A DNA stretch of 64,000 nucleotides from a virus, in IMG/VR virus record IMGVR_UViG_3300025695_000007, positions 1-64,000 of that record. One strand, 5' to 3'. The notes below the pieces were generated by a model. It was not told the origin of the DNA. It saw nothing but the letters and a program-made list of their open reading frames with translations, and ran no database searches. Made by a program: the position numbers and the translations under genes. The first letter of the stretch is position 1; the number at the start of each line of letters is the position of its first letter. Positions 1 to 6,628 of this stretch are shown here, piece after piece.

Positions 1-93
1 GAAATGCCAGCATGGTATCAATACACACTTAGCGTAATTGTTGCAGCATCATTTGGTGTACGAGCAGCAGTAGGATTTATGGGCAAAAAATGA
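1..93 (+). CDS. C-terminal end of a probable holin (cut by window edge)
   Basis: An open frame enters from the left edge and encodes 30 residues before a TGA at 91-93. The visible part begins EMPAWYQYTL, continues as a hydrophobic stretch of about 20 residues rich in Val, Ala and Gly, and ends in GKK, so it is the last membrane helix of a small membrane protein with a positively charged tail. The stop overlaps the ATG of the lysozyme gene (ATGA). Small membrane proteins translationally coupled to a phage lysozyme are usually holins, which let the endolysin out of the cytoplasm. The family cannot be named because the N-terminus is missing. Confidence 0.6.
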   Translation, partial: EMPAWYQYTLSVIVAASFGVRAAVGFMGKK

Positions 94-536
94 ATGTAGA
101 CAGACTACAAAAGCAGTTAGAAATTGATGAAGGAGTTAAATATGTCATCTATGTCGATCACCTCGGTTACCCGACATTTGGTATCGGACATAGAATTACT
201 AGGGATGATAAAGAATATTGGGATCCACTAGGTACTGAAATATCTGAAAAAAGAGTAAGAACTGCTTTTGAAACAGATCTCTGTATAGCAGTAGGAGACT
301 GCGAAGCTTTATACGGAGAAAGATTTGGTAGCTGGCCTTCAGAAGTGCAAGAAATTTTGGTTAATATGATGTTTAATATGGGAAGAACTCGTATGAGAAA
401 GTTTAAAAATATGAAAGCAGCATTATTAGAACAAGATTGGAAAACCGCAGCAAAAGAAGGGAGGGATAGTAAATGGTATAACCAAGTACCAAATAGGGCT
501 GAAAGGCTTATGTCTCGACTGGAAAATGTTTCTTGA
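90..536 (+). CDS. T4-type lysozyme (GH24 endolysin)
   Basis: A 148-residue muramidase that cuts the glycan strands of peptidoglycan at lysis. The catalytic triad of the T4 lysozyme family is visible with identical spacing: Glu14 in IDEG, Asp23 in YVDHLG and Thr29 in PTFGIGH (T4: 11, 20, 26). Length is close to the 164 residues of T4 lysozyme. There is no signal peptide or N-terminal anchor, so it needs the holin encoded just upstream, whose stop codon it overlaps. A second, unrelated cell-wall hydrolase lies at 62270-62653. Its end nearly touches the next promoter: the -35 at 533-538 overlaps the stop codon. Confidence 0.93.
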   Translation: MNVDRLQKQLEIDEGVKYVIYVDHLGYPTFGIGHRITRDDKEYWDPLGTEISEKRVRTAFETDLCIAVGDCEALYGERFGSWPSEVQEILVNMMFNMGRTRMRKFKNMKAALLEQDWKTAAKEGRDSKWYNQVPNRAERLMSRLENVS

Positions 537-561
537 CAAAGTGTCTCCATTTTAGTATAAT
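533..561 (+). promoter_or_regulatory. Sigma70-type promoter P1
   Basis: TTGACA (533-538), 17-base spacer, TATAAT (556-561): a perfect consensus promoter preceded by TTC. It should start transcription at about 568 and serve the 589 and thyX genes. It lies inside the inverted repeat 542-551/571-580. Confidence 0.9.
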
Positions 562-580
562 ATATTCTACAATGGAGACA
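542..580 (+). repeat. Inverted repeat around the P1 -10 box, enclosing the ribosome site
   Basis: Perfect 10-base arms TGTCTCCATT (542-551) and AATGGAGACA (571-580) are separated by 19 bases that hold the -10 box. The downstream arm contains the GGAG ribosome site (574-577) of the gene starting at 589. RNA that reads through from upstream would pair the arms and cover the site; RNA started at P1 (about 568) lacks the first arm. It could also act as a DNA operator. Confidence 0.75.
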
Positions 581-588
581 TAACCTCA

Positions 589-1188
589 ATGAATTTATTT
601 TATTTAGACCAAGACCTGGATAAGTGTGCGCAGTACCATGTTGACAAGCATATAGTAAAAATGCCTTTAGAAGTAGCACAGCTAATGTGTACCGCAATAT
701 GGGTAGATGCTCATCTAGGTTTTGTACCTCGAGCTCTTAACAAAGAAGAGCGTGACCACCTCAACGAACTTAAGAAAGAAATCAAACACCTTTCTATGGA
801 AGAAAGACCTCTTACACCTTACCTGCCTATGATGTACAATCACCCCTGTACTATATGGGTGCGTTCGTCTTTAGATAACTTTGAGTGGACACACTGTTAC
901 GGCAATGCTCTGAATGATGAGTACTACTATCGCTATGGCAAGCAGCATAAGTCTATAGTTGATGTAGTAAACAAACTACCTGAGCCTAAGAATATGCCTA
1001 GGAATGGTTTTACTACATTCGGCTTAGCAATGCCAGACGATTTAAAAGACTATGATAATCCTATACAATCGTACAGAGATTATTATCACTTAGATAAAGC
1101 AACCTTCGCTACTTGGTCACATAGAGATAGACCTGAGTGGTGGGACGACAACTACGCAATGTATGACAGAAGGATAACTGCAAAGTGA
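589..1188 (+). CDS. Conserved phage protein of unknown function
   Basis: A 199-residue cytoplasmic protein beginning MNLFYLDQDL. It has the blocks YHVDKHIVKM near the N-terminus, NHPCTIWVRSS in the middle and DEYYYRYGKQH further on, a pattern I recall from many marine phage genomes, where it has no firm function. The Asp, His and Tyr/Trp-rich blocks hint at a metal- or nucleic-acid-binding enzyme, but this is not established. It follows promoter P1 and overlaps thyX by four bases (GTGA), so it is probably cotranscribed with nucleotide metabolism. Its GGAG ribosome site (574-577) lies in the second arm of an inverted repeat. Confidence 0.75.
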   Translation: MNLFYLDQDLDKCAQYHVDKHIVKMPLEVAQLMCTAIWVDAHLGFVPRALNKEERDHLNELKKEIKHLSMEERPLTPYLPMMYNHPCTIWVRSSLDNFEWTHCYGNALNDEYYYRYGKQHKSIVDVVNKLPEPKNMPRNGFTTFGLAMPDDLKDYDNPIQSYRDYYHLDKATFATWSHRDRPEWWDDNYAMYDRRITAK

Positions 1189-1832
1189 AAGTTAAACTAA
1201 TCAGCCATTCAAAAGGAATGGGAGGAAATACATTACTAGAAGATATAGCATATATTGCGCGAGTATCTAACCCTAGTAATCAAAACAATACAGCTACGTC
1301 AGAAAAGTTAATACGATATCTTATCAAGCATAAACACTGGTCTCCTTTCGAGATGGTATCTGTGTGCATGGAGATTGAAACTACTCGTGACATAGCAAAA
1401 CAGATACTACGTCATCGCAGCTTCTCCTTTCAGGAGTTTAGTCAGCGATATGCTGATCCTGAAGACCTAGGAGTATTTGTACTTCGAGAAGCTAGGATGC
1501 AAGACACTGAGAATCGTCAGAATAGTATTGAGTGCGATAATCTACACGTTGCAGCTTTTTGGGAAAACTCTCAGAGAAATGTAATCAGTGCTGCTCAGAT
1601 GGCGTATGAGTATGCTATCAAATCAGGTATAGCAAAAGAGCAGGCTCGTGCAGTACTTCCAGAGGGTTGCACGCCTACGCGTATGTATATGAACGGAACT
1701 CTACGAAGTTGGCTTCATTACATAGAAATCCGTAGCGGGGTCGAAACACAGAAAGAACATCGAGAAATAGCTCTAGAAGCTGCCTGTCAATTGAGTCCGA
1801 TTTTTCCTATGATAAATGAATTTATTAGTTGA
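1185..1832 (+). CDS. thyX: FAD-dependent thymidylate synthase ThyX
   Basis: A 215-residue flavin-dependent enzyme that methylates dUMP to dTMP using methylene-tetrahydrofolate and NADPH. The ThyX signature is clear: RHRSFSFQEFSQRY, matching RHR followed by the conserved Ser and SxRY, within a conserved N-terminal context (HWSPFEM). Near the C-terminus the blocks ARAVLPEG and LRSWLHYIEIR are those of the nucleotide-binding half. Length is normal for the family. The GTG start overlaps the upstream gene. It supplies dTTP for replication together with the ribonucleotide reductase at 19110-21849. Confidence 0.95.
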   Translation: MKVKLISHSKGMGGNTLLEDIAYIARVSNPSNQNNTATSEKLIRYLIKHKHWSPFEMVSVCMEIETTRDIAKQILRHRSFSFQEFSQRYADPEDLGVFVLREARMQDTENRQNSIECDNLHVAAFWENSQRNVISAAQMAYEYAIKSGIAKEQARAVLPEGCTPTRMYMNGTLRSWLHYIEIRSGVETQKEHREIALEAACQLSPIFPMINEFIS

Positions 1833-1857
1833 CAGAATGCTTATAATTCAGTATAAT
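1829..1857 (+). promoter_or_regulatory. Sigma70-type promoter P2
   Basis: TTGACA (1829-1834), 17-base spacer, TATAAT (1852-1857), overlapping the stop codon of thyX. It should start at about 1864 and serve the gene at 1880. Unlike most promoters here it lacks the preceding TTC. Confidence 0.88.
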
Positions 1858-1879
1858 ATATTTTTATTTGGAGAGTTAG

Positions 1880-2281
1880 ATGGCTGAAGGCAAAAAATAT
1901 GATGGCGGAAAGCCCCAGATGCACCTGCTTCCTCCCAAAGCTATAGAACAAGTAGCTGAAGTATTGACATTTGGTGCAGTAAAGTATGGCGAACACAACT
2001 GGAAGAAGCTAGACAACTTACAAAACAGATACACTAGTGCAGCTCTGAGACATATCTTTCAAAGCATGGAACAAGAGCTAGATGAAGAAACTGGATGCTA
2101 TCACGAAGCACATGCAATATGTTGTTTATTATTTAAATTGGAGGCTAAACTAAATGAGGCGCGGAGTAAAGAAGAAGGACTACGAGAATCTGAGCGCAGC
2201 CAACATCAAGAAAGTGATATCTCTATTGACCCCTGGAGAGGGTACTTCACAGTCGGCGATTACGAAGAAAGCGGCGTGTGA
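1880..2281 (+). CDS. dATP/dGTP diphosphohydrolase-like protein (DUF5664-like)
   Basis: A 133-residue helical protein. The first 95 residues match what I know of the phage family with the opening GKKYDGGKPQMHLLPP, followed by EVLTFGAVKYG, HNW, ALRHI and the acidic block DEETGCYHEAHA. These acidic and His residues resemble the metal site of all-alpha NTP pyrophosphohydrolases, suggesting dNTP hydrolysis or sensing. The last 40 residues are also the first part of the next gene in another frame, so that tail may be non-essential read-on. Ribosome site GGAG at 1870-1873. Confidence 0.7.
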   Translation: MAEGKKYDGGKPQMHLLPPKAIEQVAEVLTFGAVKYGEHNWKKLDNLQNRYTSAALRHIFQSMEQELDEETGCYHEAHAICCLLFKLEAKLNEARSKEEGLRESERSQHQESDISIDPWRGYFTVGDYEESGV

Positions 2282-2876
2282 TATGCTCAACATCTCGTAC
2301 AACACTACGAGATTGGATAGAATCATTGAAGATTTCTTAGAGACACAAGCATATGTCGCTAAGCGTAAGTCAATGAATCGTGGTAAGCCTGCCACTGATA
2401 TGGAGATTGGAGAGGCTGTAATGAGCTATCTTCAGGGTGCTACAATAGCAGATATTGCTAAGGGTTTGTATCGCTCTCCATCATTCGTCAAGAATTTGAT
2501 CGAAAGGGTTGGTGTACCACAAAGACTTACTTCAAAAGATCAAGCAAGAGAAATAGACTATCTTCCAGATGAGTGTGTTTCTGATTCTTTTGAGATAGGT
2601 GAGATAGTCTGGTCTGCTAGGTATCATCGAGCAGGTACAGTTATGCAAGAATTAAGTCCTACTTATGTTCAATCTAGGAAGGGTCTAGCGAATACTAACT
2701 ATGAAGAAAAGTATGCGTGCAAATGCTATGATATACATATCTCAGAAGCTACAGACAGCGAAGACTCTATGTTTCCAGGCGTATCTGCAGGTGGGTTCTT
2801 TGCCTCTTCTGCAGCCTACGACCTCGGTAAACTCTCACACTTAGAGAAATATGGCATAAATCTCAAGACCTTATAA
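2154..2876 (+). CDS. Probable helix-turn-helix DNA-binding protein
   Basis: A 240-residue protein starting MRRGVKKKDYENLS. Residues 20-60 and 80-120 contain two helix-turn-helix-like segments (AACDMLNISYNTTRLDRII and ATIADIAKGLYRS followed by FVKNLIERVGVP), while the C-terminal half is of unknown fold. It is widespread in marine phages as an unnamed protein. The start lies 128 bases inside the previous gene in a different frame, but is supported by a strong GGAGG at 2140-2144 nine bases upstream. It may regulate transcription or bind phage DNA. Confidence 0.65.
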   Translation: MRRGVKKKDYENLSAANIKKVISLLTPGEGTSQSAITKKAACDMLNISYNTTRLDRIIEDFLETQAYVAKRKSMNRGKPATDMEIGEAVMSYLQGATIADIAKGLYRSPSFVKNLIERVGVPQRLTSKDQAREIDYLPDECVSDSFEIGEIVWSARYHRAGTVMQELSPTYVQSRKGLANTNYEEKYACKCYDIHISEATDSEDSMFPGVSAGGFFASSAAYDLGKLSHLEKYGINLKTL

Positions 2877-2886
2877 AAAATAATTC

Positions 2887-2916
2887 TTGACAACTTGCTA
2901 GAAACTTTTATATAAT
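2887..2916 (+). promoter_or_regulatory. Sigma70-type promoter P3
   Basis: TTGACA (2887-2892), 18-base spacer, TATAAT (2911-2916), preceded by TTC. It should start at about 2923, ahead of the GTG-started gene at 2950, whose transcript is closed by the terminator at 3336-3372. The 120-residue protein is therefore probably a strongly expressed single-gene unit. Confidence 0.88.
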
Positions 2917-2949
2917 ATTATTTCAAATTTAAGACAGGAGTAAAAAATC

Positions 2950-3312
2950 GTGGCATGGGACGACGATAAGAAAGCAGCAGTAATTGAAGCGTACGAAGAG
3001 CAAAACCCAACACCTGAGAACTCGATGGAAATCGTGAAAGACTTAGCTGATGAATACGAAGAATCGCCTAATGGTGTTCGTATGATTCTAACTAAAGCTG
3101 GTGTTTATGTTAAAAAGACTCCAGCCGCTTCAACTAAATCTTCTGGAGGCACTAGTGCTGGCGGTACGCGAGTATCTAAAGTAGCCGCCCAGGAGTCGTT
3201 AATAGCCGCACTCACCGATGCGGGTCAAGAAATCGACAATGATATTGTGGATAAATTGACAGGTAAAGCTGCCCAGTATTTTGCTGGAGTAATTGCCGCT
3301 ATTAATGCCTAA
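2950..3312 (+). CDS. Small HTH-like DNA-binding protein
   Basis: A 120-residue protein with a GTG start (AGGAG nearby). Residues 1-57 form a single helix-turn-helix-like unit ending SPNGVRMILTKAGVYVKK, which resembles each of the four units in the protein at 5835-6560. A Ser/Gly/Thr-rich linker (residues 58-77) joins it to a short helical Ala-rich C-terminus. It sits alone between promoter P3 and a strong terminator, as expected for an abundant regulator or nucleoid-like protein. Function is inferred from the fold impression only. Confidence 0.65.
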   Translation: MAWDDDKKAAVIEAYEEQNPTPENSMEIVKDLADEYEESPNGVRMILTKAGVYVKKTPAASTKSSGGTSAGGTRVSKVAAQESLIAALTDAGQEIDNDIVDKLTGKAAQYFAGVIAAINA

Positions 3313-3335
3313 ATCCAAGCCTTAATAAGCCTGGT

Positions 3336-3372
3336 AAACGTCAGAGAGTTCCCCGCTCTCTGGCGTTTCTTT
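3336..3372 (+). terminator. Intrinsic terminator after the 120-residue gene
   Basis: A 13-pair stem (3336-3348 with 3356-3368, one G-U pair) closes a 7-base loop and runs into TTTCTTT. It lies 24 bases after the stop at 3312 and ends the P3 transcript. Confidence 0.9.
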
Positions 3373-3442
3373 GCATCTACATCTTTCACCAAAGAAGTCA
3401 GCATTGCAAAAGATTTTGCTAACCTGCAACAAAGGAAGAAGG

Positions 3443-3712
3443 ATGAAAAAAGAAGCTTTAGCCAGCCTAGTACATGACTATGGTGATGCTGTGATAACAT
3501 ACAGAAGTGAAAACTCGAATAAGTTGAAGTACAATGTTTGTACTCTTGACTTTTCTACCCCCTATATACAAGGAAAAACTAGCAGAGCCAAAGAAGATAA
3601 AACTACTTTATTGCTTTTTTGCTGGGATACTGACTCCTATAGACTCTTAAAACCGTCTACTGTAACCAGCGTAGTTCCGTTAGCTTCCGTACTCAAAAAC
3701 GGAAGGTATTAA
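3443..3712 (+). CDS. Small phage protein, function unknown
   Basis: An 89-residue protein. I chose the ATG at 3443 because AAGGAAGAAGG lies directly upstream; a longer frame to a TTG at 3371 would begin inside the terminator. The protein contains FSTPYIQGK, FCWDTDSYRLL and a C-terminal VLKNGRY, a block pattern I recall from T7-like and marine phages. It is beta-rich and perhaps an SH3-like fold. Its stop overlaps the next ATG (TAATG), so the two are translationally coupled. No promoter is visible after the terminator, so expression may rely on read-through. Confidence 0.6.
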   Translation: MKKEALASLVHDYGDAVITYRSENSNKLKYNVCTLDFSTPYIQGKTSRAKEDKTTLLLFCWDTDSYRLLKPSTVTSVVPLASVLKNGRY

Positions 3713-4011
3713 TGGACTTATATCAAGCGCCCGAACTTTACGAAAGAGTAATACATTACGATTCTGAGAAAGAAATTCAGATTCGTTTGACTATTAGTAA
3801 CTTTCGAGGAGTAGAATATCTCAGCCTTCGAAAATACTATCTTGACTTTTTCGAAGAGTGGAGACCTACTCCTGAAGGTATTTCTATGCCTATTGATTTC
3901 TCTAATTCAAAAGAGTTGTTTATAGGTCTAACAGAGATTCTATCGCTTGCAGAGTCGAAAGAAATTATAGAAGAGAACTTCAAAGACTTAATTCAGGACA
4001 TCTACAAATAA
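3712..4011 (+). CDS. Small phage protein, function unknown
   Basis: A 99-residue acidic protein coupled by TAATG to the gene before it. It has a beta-rich first half (EIQIRLTISNFRGVEYLSLRKYYLDF) and a helical C-terminal half (FIGLTEILSLAE). The first half has the look of a transcriptional coactivator p15/PC4-like DNA-binding domain, in which a strand pattern with FRG...YL.LRKYY is typical. That would fit a single-strand or promoter-binding role, but it is a judgement by eye. Confidence 0.6.
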   Translation: MDLYQAPELYERVIHYDSEKEIQIRLTISNFRGVEYLSLRKYYLDFFEEWRPTPEGISMPIDFSNSKELFIGLTEILSLAESKEIIEENFKDLIQDIYK

Positions 4012-4014
4012 TTC

Positions 4015-4043
4015 TTGACTTCTACCTTATAGTTGTATATAAT
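4015..4043 (+). promoter_or_regulatory. Sigma70-type promoter P4 (ligase, first gene)
   Basis: TTGACT (4015-4020), 17-base spacer, TATAAT (4038-4043), preceded by TTC. It should start at about 4050 and serve the ligase gene starting at 4070. Confidence 0.9.
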
Positions 4044-4069
4044 ATACATATAAATGAAAGGAGCAAGTT

Positions 4070-5014
4070 TTGAAAAAGTTTTTAGATGACGCTAGTAGTG
4101 CTTACTATCAAGGCACTCCACTTCTATCAGACGAAGAGTTTGATAGATTGGCTGAGAAGTACTCCTATAATCAAGTTGGACACACTACCTCTGGTGGGAC
4201 TCCTCACCTCTACAAAATGTACTCTCTTCAGAAGTTCTTTGAGCTGGACGGTGTTTGCAGCAACTTAGAAGATTATGTAGCTACTCCTAAGTTAGACGGC
4301 GCAGCAGTATCTATTCTATATGTTAATGGAAAGTTAGCAATGGCTCTTACTCGTGGTGATGGCATAAAAGGTCAAATCATCACGGATAAGATAGCCTATC
4401 TTGTTCCTAACGAAATTCTACTTACAGGCACTGTTCAGATTACTGGAGAGGTTGTATGTCCTTCATCTGTGGCAAATGCTCGTAACGTCGCAGCGGGGTC
4501 ACTAAATCTTAAAAGTATAGAAGACTTTAAGACTCGCCCAGTAGAGTTTGTAGCATATGATGTACAAGGCGATATTGACTTCAGAACTTGGGTACGAGCA
4601 ATGCTTGCCCTAGAGTTTCAAGGTTTTAAGTCTGTATATAAATTTGACGCAAGTAACTATCCTACAGATGGTATTGTGTACCGAATCAATGATTATGAAG
4701 TTTTCTTCGAGATGGGCTTTACTGCTCATCATCCTAGAGGAGCTTTTGCTTTTAAAGAGCAAAAGGAAGGAGTGGTAACAACACTTCTTGATGTTGTGTG
4801 GCAGGTAGGCAAGAGCGGAGTTGTCAGTCCTGTTGCAATTCTAGAGCCTATTGTAATAGGTGAAGCTACGATAGCCCGAGCTACGCTACACAATATCGAA
4901 TACATACGGGAATTGAATCTAGAAATAGGTTGCCAAGTCGAGGTTATTAGGTCTGGAGAAATTATACCAAGAGTTGTCAAAAGAGTAGATGACCTTGCAA
5001 AAAATAATTCTTGA
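4070..5014 (+). CDS. NAD+-dependent DNA ligase, adenylation and OB subunit
   Basis: A 314-residue protein with a TTG start after AAAGGAG. It holds the N-terminal two thirds of a LigA-type ligase. A short Ia-like region (SAYYQGTPLLSDEEFDRL) precedes the adenylation domain with the nucleotide-accepting lysine in TPKLDGAA, TRGDG, ITGEVV, ARNVAAGSLN, DGIVYR and AFAFKEQ. The OB-fold follows (VVWQVGKSGVVSPVA to ATLHN). It ends where the zinc finger should begin, and that part is encoded by the next gene, 53 bases on. Together they would seal nicks using NAD+. The same split is known in T5-like phages. Confidence 0.9.
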   Translation: MKKFLDDASSAYYQGTPLLSDEEFDRLAEKYSYNQVGHTTSGGTPHLYKMYSLQKFFELDGVCSNLEDYVATPKLDGAAVSILYVNGKLAMALTRGDGIKGQIITDKIAYLVPNEILLTGTVQITGEVVCPSSVANARNVAAGSLNLKSIEDFKTRPVEFVAYDVQGDIDFRTWVRAMLALEFQGFKSVYKFDASNYPTDGIVYRINDYEVFFEMGFTAHHPRGAFAFKEQKEGVVTTLLDVVWQVGKSGVVSPVAILEPIVIGEATIARATLHNIEYIRELNLEIGCQVEVIRSGEIIPRVVKRVDDLAKNNS

Positions 5015-5039
5015 CTTTTACCTTAGATTTCCGTATAAT
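5011..5039 (+). promoter_or_regulatory. Sigma70-type promoter P5 between the two ligase genes
   Basis: TTGACT (5011-5016), 17-base spacer, TATAAT (5034-5039), preceded by TTC. It overlaps the stop codon of the first ligase gene and should start at about 5046, giving the second gene its own transcript. Confidence 0.9.
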
Positions 5040-5067
5040 ATCTTTTCAACTTTGAGGAAGAACCCGA

Positions 5068-5835
5068 ATGATAGAAATTCAAGCTCCGACACATTGCCCT
5101 TCGTGCAACTCGTCACTTGAATGGTCCAACCATCTGCTATACTGTAGAAATTCTAATTGTCATTCTCAATCAGCTAAAAAGCTGGAGCATTTCGCAAAAA
5201 CACTAAAAATCAAGGGACTTGGTCCTGCCTCCATAAGTAAGCTGGGATTGACCAGCTTAGAGGAAGTCTATTCCCTTGAATTAAGTGATCTTTGCGAGAA
5301 GCTCTCTTCCGAGAAGTTAGGACACAAACTGTTTTTAGAAATAGAAAACTCTAAGAAAGTAGGTCTTGAGACTTTGCTGCCCGCTTTTAGTATTCCTCTG
5401 ATTGGTAGAACTGCCGCAGAAAAATTATCTAAAGTCTGCAACAATATTATAGACATAGACTACGATAGCTGCGCTAAAGCCGGTCTAGGCGAAAAAGCAA
5501 CAGAAAGTCTCATTTCTTGGCTACAGAAAGATTTTTATTCCTATTACGATGGTATGTTACCCTTTAGCTTCGATTTTAGTAAAGCCTCTAGTAGTGTCAG
5601 TAATGCACCCAAAGGTACAGTTTGTATCTCGGGCAAATTAAATAGTTACAAAACTAAGGCTGAAGCAACTAAGATTCTTGAAGATCTAGGGTACATTGTC
5701 AAGAGCAGTTTAACAAAAGAGGTAGGGATTCTAGTAAACGAAAGCGGCATAGAATCACTGAAAACTCAAAAAGCCAGAGAGTCTGGCGTACAAATAATTA
5801 ACAACCTTAAAACTTTTATTTTGGAGAATATATAA
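5068..5835 (+). CDS. NAD+-dependent DNA ligase, zinc finger, HhH and BRCT subunit
   Basis: A 255-residue protein carrying the C-terminal third of LigA. A four-cysteine zinc finger (CPSC near residue 10, then LYCRNSNC) is followed by helix-hairpin-helix repeats (KTLKIKGLGPASISKLG; PAFSIPLIGRTAAEKLS) and a BRCT domain (GTVCISGKLNSYKTKAEA, then LEDLGYIVKSSLTKEVGILV). It lacks any adenylation residue and so must act with the protein of 4070-5014. It has its own promoter, P5, and the next gene starts on its stop (TAATG). Confidence 0.9.
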   Translation: MIEIQAPTHCPSCNSSLEWSNHLLYCRNSNCHSQSAKKLEHFAKTLKIKGLGPASISKLGLTSLEEVYSLELSDLCEKLSSEKLGHKLFLEIENSKKVGLETLLPAFSIPLIGRTAAEKLSKVCNNIIDIDYDSCAKAGLGEKATESLISWLQKDFYSYYDGMLPFSFDFSKASSSVSNAPKGTVCISGKLNSYKTKAEATKILEDLGYIVKSSLTKEVGILVNESGIESLKTQKARESGVQIINNLKTFILENI

Positions 5836-6560
5836 TGGCAGTCCCTAAGTGGAATGACGAACGCACAACGCAACTCACTAACTTCATTGGTGATGAAGCT
5901 CCCGTATCACAAGCAACTGTAGCAGGCGCTGCAGAGGCTCTCGAAACTTCTTCTCGCTCAGTTTCTAGCAAGCTGCGTAAGATGGGCTTCGACGTAGAAC
6001 TTGCTTCTGCAGCTGGAGGCAAAGCCTTCTCAGCTGATCAAGAAGCAACTCTTGCTACATTTGTAGAAGACAACAGCGGCAGCTACACTTATGCTGAAGT
6101 TGCACAGTACTTCGAGAATGGAGCGTTTTCCGCCAAGCAGATTCAAGGTAAGATTCTGTCAATGGAACTGACTGGTCATATTAAACCTGCTCCTAAAGTT
6201 GAATCTGTAAAAACTTATACAGATGCTGAAGAAGCTAAGTTTATTGATCTGGTCAACTCTGGCGCATTTGTTGAGGCAATTGCCGAAGCAATGGATCGTA
6301 GCGTAGCATCTGTTCGTGGTAAGGCTCTCAGCCTTCTTCGTTCAGGCGCAATCGACGCTATTCCTCGTCAGGAAAGCACCAAGTCTGCATCAAAAGAAGA
6401 CCCCCTGGCTTCTATTGATAACATCGCAGACCTTACAGTAGAGCAAATTGCAGAGACTATTGGCAAAACTGTTCGTGGTGTTAAGACTATGCTAACTCGT
6501 CGTGGTATCACTGCTGCGGATTACGATGGTGCTGCAAAACAACAAAAAGCTGCACAGTAG
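5835..6560 (+). CDS. Protein with four tandem HTH-like units
   Basis: A 241-residue protein of four similar units of about 50-60 residues, each ending in a recognition-helix-like segment: SSRSVSSKLRKMGFDV, SAKQIQGKILSMELTG, SVASVRGKALSLLRSG and TVRGVKTMLTRRGITA. Each is preceded by two predicted helices, giving a Myb- or HTH-like array that could read an extended DNA site. A single similar unit occurs in the 2950-3312 protein. The start is coupled to the ligase stop (TAATG; GGAG upstream), and a strong terminator follows at 6575-6605. It may be a phage regulator or origin- or nucleoid-binding protein; no named family is claimed. Confidence 0.7.
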   Translation: MAVPKWNDERTTQLTNFIGDEAPVSQATVAGAAEALETSSRSVSSKLRKMGFDVELASAAGGKAFSADQEATLATFVEDNSGSYTYAEVAQYFENGAFSAKQIQGKILSMELTGHIKPAPKVESVKTYTDAEEAKFIDLVNSGAFVEAIAEAMDRSVASVRGKALSLLRSGAIDAIPRQESTKSASKEDPLASIDNIADLTVEQIAETIGKTVRGVKTMLTRRGITAADYDGAAKQQKAAQ

Positions 6561-6574
6561 TATAGTTTCATCAG

Positions 6575-6605
6575 GCGCTAGTTATTTTGACTAGCGCTTG
6601 TTTTT
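6575..6605 (+). terminator. Intrinsic terminator before the helicase gene
   Basis: GCGCTAGT (6575-6582) pairs with ACTAGCGC (6590-6597) across a 7-base loop and is followed by TTGTTTTT. The helicase starts only 24 bases later with no promoter in between, so the terminator probably attenuates rather than blocks. Confidence 0.9.
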
Positions 6606-6628
6606 AGTTAGGTTCGGGAGACCTTAGA

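Noticed and set aside
167-697. 176-residue antisense frame over the lysozyme and next gene
   Set aside because: It crosses two well-supported genes and promoter P1 and shows no family motif; a shadow frame.
3371-3442. Upstream extension of the 89-residue gene to a TTG at 3371
   Set aside because: It would start inside the terminator T-run; the ATG at 3443 has a good ribosome site.
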